Assembly (NCBI RefSeq): GCF_012650175.1
Contig: NZ_JAAILI010000008.1
Location: 496,001-560,000 of the forward strand
Length of the DNA: 64,000 nt
Direction: 5' to 3'
From: Sphingomonas sp. S2M10
GTDB lineage: Bacteria; Pseudomonadota; Alphaproteobacteria; Sphingomonadales; Sphingomonadaceae
Each line of letters opens with the position of its first letter. Positions within the stretch are counted from its first letter, which is position 1. The notes under the pieces are model-generated. The model saw only the letters and a list, made by a program, of their open reading frames with translations, was not told the origin of the DNA and ran no database searches. This document shows, piece by piece, positions 52,061-61,300 of this stretch. The position numbers were made by a program, and so were the translations under genes.

Positions 52061-53017
52061 TCAACCCGCCGCTTCCTTTGGCGAGACATAGCTGGGGTCA
52101 TGCGCGAAGGGCAGCGGCGCACCGTCGCGCAGCGCCGCCAGCACCGCCGCGAAATCGGTCTCGCAGCGGAAGCCCAGCACGCGCTCGGCCAGCCCGGCAT
52201 CATAGACCCGGCCGATGCTGGCGGGCAGCTCCCAGCCGCGCGCGGCATAGAGCGCTGCCGCCGCCGGAAAGGTCCGCGCGATCACCGCCGCCGCATCGCG
52301 CTTCAGCTCGGCGCAGTCCTCGCGCACGAACGGCGTCGGTGCGGAGATCACGAACACGCCGTGCCCCAGCAAGGGCGCCCGCTCGAGCGCGACCAGATGC
52401 GCGCGCGCCGCATCCTCCACCGTCAGCCGGCGGTGGAGCAGTTCGTTCGCCTTTAGGTTCTCGCCGGAGGGGACTGCATTAGTATCGTCGTCCTCGGGGA
52501 AGAAGCGGCTGGTGCGCAGCACGATCGTCGCCAGGCCCTGCTCGGCCGAGGCGATCCGGCACAGCCCCTCGGCGGCAAGCTTGGTGACGCCGTAGATATT
52601 GCGCGGCACGAGCGGGCCGCTCGCTTCGTCGAGCCACACCGCCGCATCACCGGCTTCGTTGCGGATCGCCTGGCTGATCATCAGCGAGGTGGTGGAGGTG
52701 AAGACAAAGCGGTCATGCCCCGCCGCCTTGGCGCATTCGAGCAGGTTGAGCGTGCCCGCCACGTTCACGTCGATAAAGGTCTGCGCCGGGTACCGCACGA
52801 TGTCCGGCTTGTGCAGGCCGCCGGCATGAATCACCGCCTCAATGCCGTGCTCGGCAAACACTCGCTCGACCAGCGCGCGATCGGCGACCGAACCCAACAC
52901 CTGCGTATCCACGCCAGGCGCCACGTCGAGGCCTGTCACCGCGTGCCCCGCATCGCGCAGCATCGGCGCGAGGAAGCGCCCCAGCCAGCCCGATGATCCG
53001 GTGAGCAGCACGCGCAT
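52061..53017 (-). CDS. NAD-dependent epimerase/dehydratase
   Basis: 318 residues of the extended SDR family. MRVLLTGSSGWLGRFLAPML is the NAD-binding motif, and NIYGVTKLAAEGL has the catalytic Tyr-Lys (YxxxK). FVFTSTTSLM carries the serine of the triad. The substrate is probably a nucleotide sugar, but this is not certain. Its start overlaps the SBF transporter stop by one base, indicating an operon. Confidence 0.88.
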   Translation of the reverse strand: MRVLLTGSSGWLGRFLAPMLRDAGHAVTGLDVAPGVDTQVLGSVADRALVERVFAEHGIEAVIHAGGLHKPDIVRYPAQTFIDVNVAGTLNLLECAKAAGHDRFVFTSTTSLMISQAIRNEAGDAAVWLDEASGPLVPRNIYGVTKLAAEGLCRIASAEQGLATIVLRTSRFFPEDDDTNAVPSGENLKANELLHRRLTVEDAARAHLVALERAPLLGHGVFVISAPTPFVREDCAELKRDAAAVIARTFPAAAALYAARGWELPASIGRVYDAGLAERVLGFRCETDFAAVLAALRDGAPLPFAHDPSYVSPKEAAG

Positions 53018-53979
53018 CAGCTGCGCGCCCCATATTTCCGCGCCAGTACCGCGCAGACGAACAGCTGGAGCTGGTGGAAGATCATCAGCGGCAGCACGAT
53101 GAGGCTCACCGCGCCGCCCGGAAACAGGATGGTCGCCATCGGGATGCCGCTCGCCATGCTTTTCTTTGAGCCGCAGAAGACGATGGCGATCTCGTCCTCC
53201 TTAGGAAAGCCGAGCTTGCGGCTGCCGATCATTGTCGTCGCGATGACGATGCCGAGCAGGACCGCGTTGAACGCCAGCACCAGCGCCAGATCGGTCGGCG
53301 ACACGCGGCCCCACACCCCTGCCACCATGCCCTCGCTGAACGCCGCATAGACGACGAGCAGGATCGACCCGCGATCGACCACCATGGTGAGGGTACGATG
53401 CTTGACGATGAAGCCGCCGATCAGCGGCCGGGCGGCCTGTCCTGCCGCGAAGGGCAGCAGGATCTGCATCGCGATCGATTCAAGCTGGCCAAGCGAAAAG
53501 CCCGTCCCGCTGCCATGCGGCAGCAGCGCTGCCACCAGCAGCGGCGTGATGATCACCCCGATCAGATTGGAGAGCGAGGCGCTGCACAAAGCCGCCGGCA
53601 CGTTGCCGCGCGCGATCGACGTGAAGGCGATCGACGATTGCACGGTGGAGGGCAGCAAACAGAGGAACAGGATGCCGATCGCGATGCCGCTCGGCAGCAC
53701 CTGCTCCGCCAGCGCATAGGCGCCGACGCCGAGCACCGGGAAGAGCAGGAAGGTGCTGAGGAACACCGTCAGTTGCAGCCGCCAGTTCGACAACCCCGCC
53801 CAAATCGCCGCGGGCGCCAGCCGTGCGCCGTAGAGGAAGAACAGCAGCGCCACCGCGATCGTCACTGCCTCATCGGCGATGCTCGCCCACATGCCCCGTG
53901 CGGGCAACAGCGCAGCGAGCCCCACCGTGCCGAGCAGCAGCAAAAGATAAGGATCGATCCAGCGACGTAAGGCGGCCAT
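53017..53979 (-). CDS. Bile acid:sodium symporter-like transporter (SBF/PF13593 type)
   Basis: 320 residues with about ten membrane spans. FLYGARLAPAAIWAGLSNWRLQLTVFLSTFLLFP and SSIAFTSIARGNVPAALCSASLSNLIGVIITPLLV, and FCGSKKSMASGIPMATILFPGG near the end, are the SBF-like family pattern (similar to YfeH). It probably transports a small organic anion. The start at 53979 (MAALRRWIDPY) is the family start. Confidence 0.88.
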   Translation of the reverse strand: MAALRRWIDPYLLLLLGTVGLAALLPARGMWASIADEAVTIAVALLFFLYGARLAPAAIWAGLSNWRLQLTVFLSTFLLFPVLGVGAYALAEQVLPSGIAIGILFLCLLPSTVQSSIAFTSIARGNVPAALCSASLSNLIGVIITPLLVAALLPHGSGTGFSLGQLESIAMQILLPFAAGQAARPLIGGFIVKHRTLTMVVDRGSILLVVYAAFSEGMVAGVWGRVSPTDLALVLAFNAVLLGIVIATTMIGSRKLGFPKEDEIAIVFCGSKKSMASGIPMATILFPGGAVSLIVLPLMIFHQLQLFVCAVLARKYGARS

Positions 53980-54043
53980 GCGGATACTCGCACCATGGAG
54001 ACTGCGCACGCCCATGCGCGCCGCTCCCCTGCGGCGCAAGCGC

Positions 54044-54721
54044 TCAGGCCGCTGCAGGCATTTGCATCGGGCGCAATTCCTCGCGCGCGTCCGCCCAGTC
54101 GGTGCGCCGGCGCACGAAGGGATTGAGGAACAGGAGGGGCAGCTTCACGAACAGCAGCTCGGAATGGATGAAGCTGTCCACCGCGCGCTCCCACCAGCGC
54201 GGATCGCGCTTGCCGTGCGCGCGCAGCCAGCCGTCATAGGGTGCCCAGTGGCTCGGCTCGTCCTTCTCGATGATCCGGAAGATGCGGGTGAGCACCTTGT
54301 CGCGCAGCACCACCGGATGGTTGAGCAGCACATGCACCTGGCGATGGCCGCGCTGTTCGGTGAGGGAAATGACGCGGCACAGCTTCTCGAATTGCGCATC
54401 GTCCTCGATCAGCTTCCGCGTATCCAGTTCATCGATGCGCCGGCCGAACATGATCTCGACGAAGCGATCGATATGGCCGCAGGTCCGATCCACGCGGAGC
54501 GGCATCCGGCCCTGCAATTCGAACCAGCGCTTGAACATCTGGTAATGCTTACGCTCGTCGGCGCGGTGCTTCTCGATTGCGTCGATCAGCGCGTGATCGT
54601 CGGGAGATCGGGCGCGGACCGCCTCCAGCACACGATCGATGCTCGTGTAGCCGCGATGCTCGTTGTAGATGTAGATCGATCCCAGCAGGTCGAGATAGCG
54701 GCGGCGGAACGCGGATAACAT
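54044..54721 (-). CDS. Ferritin-like (di-iron) hypothetical protein
   Basis: 225 residues, mostly helical. Candidate metal ligands occur in paired helices: YNEHRGYTSIDRVLEAV, IEKHRADERKHYQMFKRWF with an ExxH pair (DERKH), ISLTEQRGHRQVHVLL and IIEKDEPSHWAPYDGWLRA with another Glu-His spacing. This suits a ferritin-like four-helix fold binding two irons, perhaps a hydroxylase or desaturase-like enzyme. No named family is recognised. Confidence 0.65.
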   Translation of the reverse strand: MLSAFRRRYLDLLGSIYIYNEHRGYTSIDRVLEAVRARSPDDHALIDAIEKHRADERKHYQMFKRWFELQGRMPLRVDRTCGHIDRFVEIMFGRRIDELDTRKLIEDDAQFEKLCRVISLTEQRGHRQVHVLLNHPVVLRDKVLTRIFRIIEKDEPSHWAPYDGWLRAHGKRDPRWWERAVDSFIHSELLFVKLPLLFLNPFVRRRTDWADAREELRPMQMPAAA

Positions 54722-54752
54722 CGCCGGACGCTATGCCGCCGGCCCGTGCCGG

Positions 54753-55163
54753 TCAATCGGCGGGCTTGACGAAGAAATGATCGATCACGTCCTTGGCGAG
54801 CCGCGCCGGGCGCTTGGTCTCCGCATCCAGGCAGCACCAGCTGGACTTTACCTCGGCCAGCACCTCGGATCCGCGGCGGATGATCGTCTCGTAGAAGGCC
54901 CGTGCGCCCTGCACCTTTTCGAGCAGCACGGTAGCGACCACGTCGTCCTCCAGGAAGGCGGGACGGCGATAGGTGATCTCGTGCTTGAGCGCGACCCACA
55001 AATGCTCGGCCACCGCCTCGACCGGGGCTAGCGCCTGCCAGTGGCTCACCACCGCCGCCTGTACCCATTTGAGGTAGGAGGCATTGTTGACATGCCCCAT
55101 AAAGTCGATGTCGTCCTGGGCGACGTCGACCCGGAATTCAAAGGGAATCGCGGTGTTGCTCAC
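54753..55163 (-). CDS. Acyl-CoA thioesterase (4HBT hot-dog)
   Basis: 136 residues. VDVAQDDIDFMGHVNNASYLKWVQAAVVSHWQ is the YbgC/4-hydroxybenzoyl-CoA thioesterase opening, with the catalytic Asp and the HVNNASYL motif. It cleaves acyl-CoA thioesters in the cytoplasm. It ends 31 bases before the ferritin-like gene on the same strand. Confidence 0.9.
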   Translation of the reverse strand: MSNTAIPFEFRVDVAQDDIDFMGHVNNASYLKWVQAAVVSHWQALAPVEAVAEHLWVALKHEITYRRPAFLEDDVVATVLLEKVQGARAFYETIIRRGSEVLAEVKSSWCCLDAETKRPARLAKDVIDHFFVKPAD

Positions 55164-55268
55164 CCTACCATCATAGACGAAGCCGACGCGACAAGCGACC
55201 CGGGGACACGTGAAAATACGCGGAATCGGGACAAGTATGGCGATCCACGCATGCCGTAGCGGCAGACG

Positions 55269-56042
55269 TCACGCCGGACCGATTTCCAGCCGCTTCGCCA
55301 GCGTGTCGCGGCGCGCGTCAAGCTCGTGCCGGGCGCGTTCCAGCAGCTCCAGTTCGGTCGCCTCCAGCAGATCGTCGACCACGCCGCGCAGGTGCCGCCG
55401 CATCGCCGCCCGGGCGCCGTGCGGATCACGGGCGTGGAGCGCATCGAGGATCGGGCGGTGCTCGTCATAGCGCGGGTTCACGCCGTTGCGGCGCGCACGA
55501 TCGAACATGTTGGCGCAGAGCGGCGAGCGGGTGCGCAGCTCCCACAGATATTCCACCACGCTGCGGATGGCCGCGTTGCCAGTCGCGTTGGCTACCGCGA
55601 TGTGGAAGCGGTGATCGGCATCGAACAGCGTCGCGTTGCCGGTAGCGGGATCGGCCATTTCCTGGGCGATCTGGTCCAGTTCGGCCAGTTGCTCGGCGGT
55701 GATCGACACCGCCGCCAGCGCCGCCGCCTCACCCTCGAACAGGATGCGCGCCTCGGTGAGGTCGAAGGCACCGATGTCGAGGTTCAGCGCGTCCTCGCGC
55801 AGCCCGCCCGAGCTGTCGCGGTGGGTGACGTAGAGTCCCGAGCCGTGCCGCGCCTCGATCCAGCCCTTCATCTCCAGCGCGATCATCGCCTCGCGGATAG
55901 TCGGCCGACTGACCTTATATTCCTCGGCGAGATCGCGTTCGCCCGGCAGCCGCGTGCCGGGGGCCCAGCGGCCGCCCTCGATCCCGTCGGCGATCGACGC
56001 GGCAACGCGCTGGTAGAGTTTGCTTCGATTGAGTTTCATCAC
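55269..56042 (-). CDS. GntR-family transcriptional regulator (FadR/FCD)
   Basis: 257 residues. The N-terminal winged helix is YQRVAASIADGIEGGRWAPGTRLPGERDLAEEYKVSRPTIREAMIALEMKGWIEARHGSGLYV. The C-terminal FCD domain has the metal-binding Asp/His set in DADHRFHIAVANATGN and EHRPILDALHARDPHGARAAMRRHL. It probably senses a carboxylic acid. A second Met one codon in is an alternative start. Targets are unknown; the FAD oxidoreductase gene is next upstream. Confidence 0.92.
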   Translation of the reverse strand: MMKLNRSKLYQRVAASIADGIEGGRWAPGTRLPGERDLAEEYKVSRPTIREAMIALEMKGWIEARHGSGLYVTHRDSSGGLREDALNLDIGAFDLTEARILFEGEAAALAAVSITAEQLAELDQIAQEMADPATGNATLFDADHRFHIAVANATGNAAIRSVVEYLWELRTRSPLCANMFDRARRNGVNPRYDEHRPILDALHARDPHGARAAMRRHLRGVVDDLLEATELELLERARHELDARRDTLAKRLEIGPA

Positions 56043-56093
56043 CCTTTCTCATAGGCGAGCGACGGATTTTCGCAAAGCCTTTGGCCTTACCAA

Positions 56094-57167
56094 TCATTCC
56101 CGGAAACGATCAGGAAGATAGCGGCCGGGGTCCAGCGCCGGAGACTCGCCCCGCAGCAGCCGGCTGGCCAATTCGGCCGCGGCCGGTGCGGTCTGGATGC
56201 CGAAGCCGCCTTGCCCGGCGCACCAGAAGAAGGCAGGCGTCACTGGATCGAAGCCGTAGACGGGGCGGCGATCGGGCGCAAAGCTGCGCAGCCCGGCCCA
56301 GCGATGCTCGAGCGCGGCAACGCGCCAGTCCACCACCTGCTCGAAGCGATCGATCGCGGTGGCGACGTCGATCTCCTCGGGCGCGGCGTCGCAAGGTGGG
56401 CTGTCCACTTCGTCATGTGGAGTCAGCCACAACCGCCCCCCGGCTTCGGGCTTGAAGTAGAAGGTGCCGCCCAAATCGCTGACCAACGGGGTGCCTGCGG
56501 GGGGCGCGGGATCCGTACGCAGCTGGACCATGGTCCGGCGATAGGGTTGCAGCCCGATCGGCTGCACCCCGGCCAGCGCCGCGATCTGGTCCGCCCAGGC
56601 GCCTGCGGCATTGACCAGAAGGTCGGCGGCAAACACCCCGCCGCGCGTCTCCAGCCGCCAGCGCCCGCCGTCGCGCGCGGCGCCGATAAGCGCGGCCGAA
56701 CATTGCAGTGCGGCACCCGCTGCGCGGGCACGGGCGAGGAAATGCTGATGCAGCGCCGCCACGTCGATATAGGCGCAGCCCGGTTCGTGCACACCCAGCG
56801 CCCAACCTTCGCGCAAGCCCGGCAGCATCGTCCGCGGGTCCACCGCGTGAAGCAGCACTCCGCGCCCCTCGAACGCGGCGAGGAAGGCATCCACCCGGCG
56901 CTGGTCACCGGTGCGGGCAAGGTGCAGTTCGCCCAGTGGATCAAGGAAGCCGCCATCGCGCAGCATCGGCCCGGACGCGGTGGTGAGCGGCTGGACGTCG
57001 GGCCCGCCATAAGTTTCGGACCAGAAGGCTGCCGACCGGCCCGTCGCGTGATAGCCGGGCCTATCCTCGGCCTCGAGCAGGAGCACCTGCGCGTGCGGTG
57101 CCAGTTCGGCGGCGAGGCTCGCGCCCGCGATACCGGCGCCGACGATGGCGACGTCGAACCCGCTCAC
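56094..57167 (-). CDS. FAD-dependent amino acid oxidoreductase (DAO family, D-arginine dehydrogenase-like)
   Basis: 357 residues from a GTG at 57167 that overlaps the preceding gene's stop (GTGA). FDVAIVGAGIAGASLAAELAPHAQVLLLEAEDRPGYHATGRSAAFWSETYGG is the FAD-binding DAO start, in which HATGRSAAFW is characteristic of D-arginine dehydrogenase-like enzymes. LVNAAGAWADQIAALAGVQPIGLQPYRRTMVQL and AGQGGFGIQTAPAAAELA follow. It should oxidise an amino acid and pass electrons on; the true substrate is inferred. Confidence 0.85.
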   Translation of the reverse strand: MSGFDVAIVGAGIAGASLAAELAPHAQVLLLEAEDRPGYHATGRSAAFWSETYGGPDVQPLTTASGPMLRDGGFLDPLGELHLARTGDQRRVDAFLAAFEGRGVLLHAVDPRTMLPGLREGWALGVHEPGCAYIDVAALHQHFLARARAAGAALQCSAALIGAARDGGRWRLETRGGVFAADLLVNAAGAWADQIAALAGVQPIGLQPYRRTMVQLRTDPAPPAGTPLVSDLGGTFYFKPEAGGRLWLTPHDEVDSPPCDAAPEEIDVATAIDRFEQVVDWRVAALEHRWAGLRSFAPDRRPVYGFDPVTPAFFWCAGQGGFGIQTAPAAAELASRLLRGESPALDPGRYLPDRFRE

Positions 57168-58102
57168 GGACGCGGCGCCCGCGCGGCCAGAAAGCCGTCG
57201 ATCGCCGCCAGCGCCCGGTCCCGCACCGGATCGGCCTCGCGCAGGATCTCGTGCGCGCTGTCCGGCCCGAAGCGGAGGACCGCAGCGTCCGGCAGGCGCG
57301 ACGCAATCCGCAGCGCGGCGCGCGCATCCACCAGCCCGTCCGCCTCGGCGATGAGCAGCAGCAGCGGCGTGCCCACCGCCTCGATTGCCCCCGCTTCCAA
57401 ATCGGCCATCGATCGGAACGCCGCGACCAGCCATTGCCAGCTCGGCGGGCCGGTCAGCAGCGCGCGGTCCTGCGCCTGCCACCACAGCTCGTCCGCATAG
57501 CGGGCGGGATCATGGGTCAGCAGATTGGCGCGGGTTTCGGTGGTGTAGGGCTTTTCGTTGCCCCTCCACGCCGGGCGACGCGGATCGCCGAGCCTGGACA
57601 GAAAGCGCGCCATCGGCGCCGCCAGCCTGCCCAGCGCGCTGCGCACCCCCAGCATCGGCGCGACGAGCACCGCCATGTCGGGCGCGATCGCGCCTTCCGC
57701 AAGTCCGCGCAGCACCAGATGCCCGCCCATCGAATGGCCCATCACCACATGCGGGCCCGGCGTCTCCGCCATCCACTGCGCTGCAAAGGCGCGCAGATCT
57801 GCGATATAGGTGCCGAAATCGTCGATATGGCCGCAATTTGCCTTGGGCGTCAGCCGTCCGGATCCGCCCTGCCCGCGCCAGTCAAAGGCGGTGATCGTCC
57901 AGCCCGCTGCGTGCCAATGGACGAAGCTCTCCAGATATTTCTCGAACACGTCGCCACGGCCGGTCTGGAACAGGATGCTGCCGCGCGGGCTGCCTTCGGC
58001 GCGCCAGTGGAAGCGGCGGAGCGGCCAACCGTCGGGCGCTGTCCAGCGGTCGATCACCGCGTCTTTCGCTATCGCACGCGCAAAATTCCGGGAAACTGCC
58101 AT
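57164..58102 (-). CDS. Alpha/beta hydrolase, lysophospholipase-like
   Basis: 312 residues. Nucleophile elbow VMGHSMGGHLVLRGL, the oxyanion region FQTGRGDVFEKYLESFVHW and TAFDWRGQGGSGR, and C-terminal Asp/His (IAEADGLVD, FGPDSAHEI) complete the triad. Members of this branch are monoacylglycerol lipases or lysophospholipases (PldB-like). Its stop overlaps the start of the FAD oxidoreductase, and it is divergent from the pilus locus (48 bases). Confidence 0.9.
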   Translation of the reverse strand: MAVSRNFARAIAKDAVIDRWTAPDGWPLRRFHWRAEGSPRGSILFQTGRGDVFEKYLESFVHWHAAGWTITAFDWRGQGGSGRLTPKANCGHIDDFGTYIADLRAFAAQWMAETPGPHVVMGHSMGGHLVLRGLAEGAIAPDMAVLVAPMLGVRSALGRLAAPMARFLSRLGDPRRPAWRGNEKPYTTETRANLLTHDPARYADELWWQAQDRALLTGPPSWQWLVAAFRSMADLEAGAIEAVGTPLLLLIAEADGLVDARAALRIASRLPDAAVLRFGPDSAHEILREADPVRDRALAAIDGFLAARAPRP

Positions 58103-58150
58103 GCAGCGTGGTTACGGTTTCGTAAGCCGGTCCGTCTACCCATTTGGGCC

Positions 58151-58627
58151 ATGGGGGCGATGTTCCAGCTCGGTCTGCTCGGCGCGCTTGCGCTGCTCCT
58201 GGTGTCGGCCGGGATCGAGGACATTCGCTTCCGCACCATTGCCAACACCAAGAACGCCGCGATCGCGCTCGCCGCGCCGCTGTGGTGGTGGACGACGGGC
58301 ATGCCGATCTGGCCGGACATCGCCGTCCAGATCGGATGCGCCTCGATCGTCTTTGCGGTGTTCGTCGCGGTGTTCGCCTTCGGGATGATGGGGGGCGGCG
58401 ACGTGAAGCTGATCGGCGCGCTGGCGCTGTGGCTGCCGCTGGTCCCGCTGCTGCGGATGCTGGTGCTGATGTCGCTGCTCGGCGGGGCGCTTACCCTCGG
58501 CATGCTGGTCCATGCCAGGCTGCGCCGCCCGCGACCGGATGCAGCGATCGAGGTGCCGTACGGCGTCGCGATCGCCTTGGGGGCGCTGATTGTCCTGTAC
58601 GAACCGATTCTTAACCGGATCGGATGA
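58151..58627 (+). CDS. cpaA: Prepilin peptidase, CpaA/TadV type
   Basis: 158 residues, almost entirely membrane spans. The aspartic peptidase motif FGMMGGGDVKLIGAL (GxGD) and an early acidic site ASGIEDIRFRTIANTKN give the two catalytic Asp of A24 peptidases. It cleaves the leader of Flp pilin subunits at the inner membrane. A second ATG three codons on (58160) is an alternative start. No pilin gene is visible in the window. Confidence 0.9.
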   Translation: MGAMFQLGLLGALALLLVSAGIEDIRFRTIANTKNAAIALAAPLWWWTTGMPIWPDIAVQIGCASIVFAVFVAVFAFGMMGGGDVKLIGALALWLPLVPLLRMLVLMSLLGGALTLGMLVHARLRRPRPDAAIEVPYGVAIALGALIVLYEPILNRIG

Positions 58628-58683
58628 TACTTAACGCCGCCACAACCGGGTCGGCCAAAGAATTCGAGAAGGCGTAATTCCGC

Positions 58684-59718
58684 ATGGACGCACGTAGGCT
58701 GTTGCTGCTCGTGGGAGCGTTGGTGATCGCGGCGGTGACCGCGGTCATGGCGCGCAGCCTGGTGCTCGGCGCCGGCGCACCCACTGCCGGCGCGATGGCG
58801 CCGGGCGTCGCCGCCGCCCCGCCGCAGCCGGTCAACACCACCGAAGTGCTGGTCGCCAAGCGCGCGCTGCCGGTGGGCACCATTCTCGATGCCACCGCGC
58901 TGGAATTCCGTCCCTGGCCCAAGGATCTCGTCGAGGGCGCCTATTATGTCCGCGGCCAGAGCGAGCCCGCCAAACTGCAGGGCACCGTCGTCCGCTTCGC
59001 CATTCCCGCCGGCCAGCCGGTGACGCAAGGCGCGCTGGTCAAGCCCGGCGACCGCGGCTTCCTCGCCGCCGCGCTCGGCCCCGGCATGCGCGCCGTCACC
59101 GTTCCCGTCTCGGCGCAGAGTGCGGTCGCCGGCTTCGTCTTTCCAGGCGACCATATCGACCTGATCCTGACCCAGACGGTGAGCGGCGAAGGCCCGCCCC
59201 TGCGCGCCTCGGAAACGGTCCTGCGCAACCTGCGCGTGCTCGCCACCGACCAGCGGACCGACAAGCAGACCGACGACAAGGGCAAGACCGTCGTCACCGC
59301 CTATTCGACCGTCACCGTCGAGGCGACGCCAAAGATCGCCGAAAAGATCGCCGTTGCGCAAACGGTGGGCACGCTCTCGCTCTCGCTGCGCTCGCTCGCC
59401 GACACGCAGAGCGATCTCGACGAGGCGATCGCCAGCGGCGCGGTCAGCGTGCCCGACGACCCCAAGAATGAAAAGGCGTTCCTCGCCCGTGCCACCAGCC
59501 GACCGCAGGACGACAGTGACTCCTATGTCACCGGCGCCGACGTCTCGCGCTTCCAGCGTCGCAGCGTCCCGGCGAAGGAATCCGCATCTGGCGGCATGAT
59601 GGCCTCTGCGCCCGCGCCGGAGGCCGGAGCCCCCGTGGCGGCGCAATCGATCGGCCCGGTGGTGCGCGTCGTGCGCGGCAGCGAAGCCAGCCTGGTGCCC
59701 GTGGGCGGAAAGAACTGA
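58684..59718 (+). CDS. cpaB: Flp pilus assembly protein CpaB/RcpC
   Basis: 344 residues. One N-terminal membrane span (RLLLLVGALVIAAVTAVMA), then a SAF/AFP domain (EVLVAKRALPVGTILDATALEF) and the RcpC domain (GMRAVTVPVSAQSAVAGFVFPGDHIDLILTQTV). It sits in the periplasm and helps the secretin. The C-terminal 60 residues are Ala/Ser/Pro-rich. The gene ends one base before cpaC. Confidence 0.93.
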   Translation: MDARRLLLLVGALVIAAVTAVMARSLVLGAGAPTAGAMAPGVAAAPPQPVNTTEVLVAKRALPVGTILDATALEFRPWPKDLVEGAYYVRGQSEPAKLQGTVVRFAIPAGQPVTQGALVKPGDRGFLAAALGPGMRAVTVPVSAQSAVAGFVFPGDHIDLILTQTVSGEGPPLRASETVLRNLRVLATDQRTDKQTDDKGKTVVTAYSTVTVEATPKIAEKIAVAQTVGTLSLSLRSLADTQSDLDEAIASGAVSVPDDPKNEKAFLARATSRPQDDSDSYVTGADVSRFQRRSVPAKESASGGMMASAPAPEAGAPVAAQSIGPVVRVVRGSEASLVPVGGKN

Positions 59719-59719
59719 G

Positions 59720-61300
59720 ATGCAGCGCACCCTTCCCCTCGGCACGGCGGTCCTTGCCGTGCTGCTCGCCGCCCCACACGCGCTCGCACAGAGCCGAACC
59801 AGCAAGCCGGTTGCCCGCATGGCGCAGCTCCCCGCCGGCAGCCAACGCCCGGCGCGCGAGGTGCTGCTCTCGATCGGCGAGGGCGAACTCGTCACCCTGC
59901 CCGCCGCCGCCGCCAATGTCTGGACGTCCAACCCCGGCGTCGCCGACGTCTATGTCGCCAGCACCCGCCAGATCCACCTGTACGGCAAGGCGTTTGGCGA
60001 GGCGACGGTGTTCGCCACCAGCGCCAGCGGCGCGATCGTCTATTCCGCCAATGTCCGCGTCAGCCAGAACATCAGCAGCATCGACGCGATGATGAAGGCG
60101 GCGATGCCCGATTCGGACATAACCGTCGCCACGGTCGGTCAGATCGCCGTGATCAACGGCACTGTGCGCTCGCCGCAGGACAGCGAACAGGCGCAGCGGC
60201 TGGTCACCAGCCTCCTCAATCCAGGCGTAAACCCCAATGATGCCAATGCCGCGCTCAAGATCGGCGTGGTCAACCGGTTGCGTACCGCGACGCCGCTGCA
60301 GGTGCAGCTGCAGGTCCGCTTCGCCGAGGTGAGCCGCAGCTTCGTCAAGAACCTCAACGTCAACCTGACGAACCGGGACCAAGGCCGCTTCCTGTTCGGG
60401 ATCAACCAGGGCAAGCAGGGCACGATCAGCACCTATACCGGCACGGGCGTCGATCCGGCGACCGGCGCCACGGCGGGCGGCAAGGTCTACACCTTCCCCA
60501 CACCCAGCACCGGCAACACGCTGCTTGGCGCGGCGGGGCGCTTCCTCGGCACCGATCTGCTTGCCAGCCTCGATTTCGGCGAAACGATCGGGCAGGTTTC
60601 CACCCTTGCCACGCCCAGCCTCACCGCCCTTTCCGGCGAGACCGCCAATTTCCTCGCGGGCGGCGAGATTCCCATCCCGATCGCGCAGGCGCTCGGCACC
60701 ACCACGGTGGAATACAAGCAATACGGTGTCAGTCTGGCCTTCACCCCCACCGTGCTGGCCGACGGACGCATCTCGCTGCACGTGCGGCCGGAAGTGTCGC
60801 AGCTCTCCTCGTCGGGTGCGGTGACGCTGGCCAATACCACCATCCCGGCGCTCACCACCCGCCGCAGCGAGACGACCGTCGAGCTCGGCTCGGGCGAGAG
60901 CATGGTGATCGGCGGCCTGCTCCAGAACACCCACAACAACTCGATCACCAAGACGCCGGGCTTGGGCGACATGCCGATCCTCGGCACGCTGTTCCGCTCG
61001 AACGCGTTCCAGCGAAACGAGACCGAACTGGTGATCGTGATCACGCCCTATCTGGTCCGCCCGGTGAACGCGAACCAGATCCGCCTGCCGACCGACGGCT
61101 ACAAGGCGCCCAACGACTTCGACCGCATCTTCATGGGCGAACTTGCCGGCGGCAAAAGCGGCGGCGATCGCCCGATGCCCAGCATGGCGCCGCCCAGCGC
61201 CGCGCCGACGAGCGAAGCCCTGGTCCCCGCCCCGATCGCGCCGCTCCCCCCGGCGCGCAAGTCCAAGAATGCTGCGGCCGCACCTGGCTTCGGTCTGTGA
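59720..61300 (+). CDS. cpaC: Flp pilus secretin CpaC/RcpA
   Basis: 526 residues with a signal peptide (MQRTLPLGTAVLAVLLAAPHALAQ). The N-terminal BON-like and N1 parts (EVLLSIGEGELVTLPAAAANVW, GEATVFATSASGAIVYSANVRVSQ) lead to a secretin core (FLAGGEIPIPIAQ, VSLAFTPTVLADGRISLHVRPEVSQL, GLGDMPILGTLFRSNAFQRNETELVIVITPYLV). It forms the outer-membrane ring through which the pilus passes. The stop overlaps the start of cpaD by one base. Confidence 0.95.
   Translation: MQRTLPLGTAVLAVLLAAPHALAQSRTSKPVARMAQLPAGSQRPAREVLLSIGEGELVTLPAAAANVWTSNPGVADVYVASTRQIHLYGKAFGEATVFATSASGAIVYSANVRVSQNISSIDAMMKAAMPDSDITVATVGQIAVINGTVRSPQDSEQAQRLVTSLLNPGVNPNDANAALKIGVVNRLRTATPLQVQLQVRFAEVSRSFVKNLNVNLTNRDQGRFLFGINQGKQGTISTYTGTGVDPATGATAGGKVYTFPTPSTGNTLLGAAGRFLGTDLLASLDFGETIGQVSTLATPSLTALSGETANFLAGGEIPIPIAQALGTTTVEYKQYGVSLAFTPTVLADGRISLHVRPEVSQLSSSGAVTLANTTIPALTTRRSETTVELGSGESMVIGGLLQNTHNNSITKTPGLGDMPILGTLFRSNAFQRNETELVIVITPYLVRPVNANQIRLPTDGYKAPNDFDRIFMGELAGGKSGGDRPMPSMAPPSAAPTSEALVPAPIAPLPPARKSKNAAAAPGFGL

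Noticed and set aside
51837..52064. 75-codon open frame upstream of leuC
   Set aside because: No ribosome-binding site, no hydrophobic or domain character, and Arg/Ser/Pro-rich; treated as chance.
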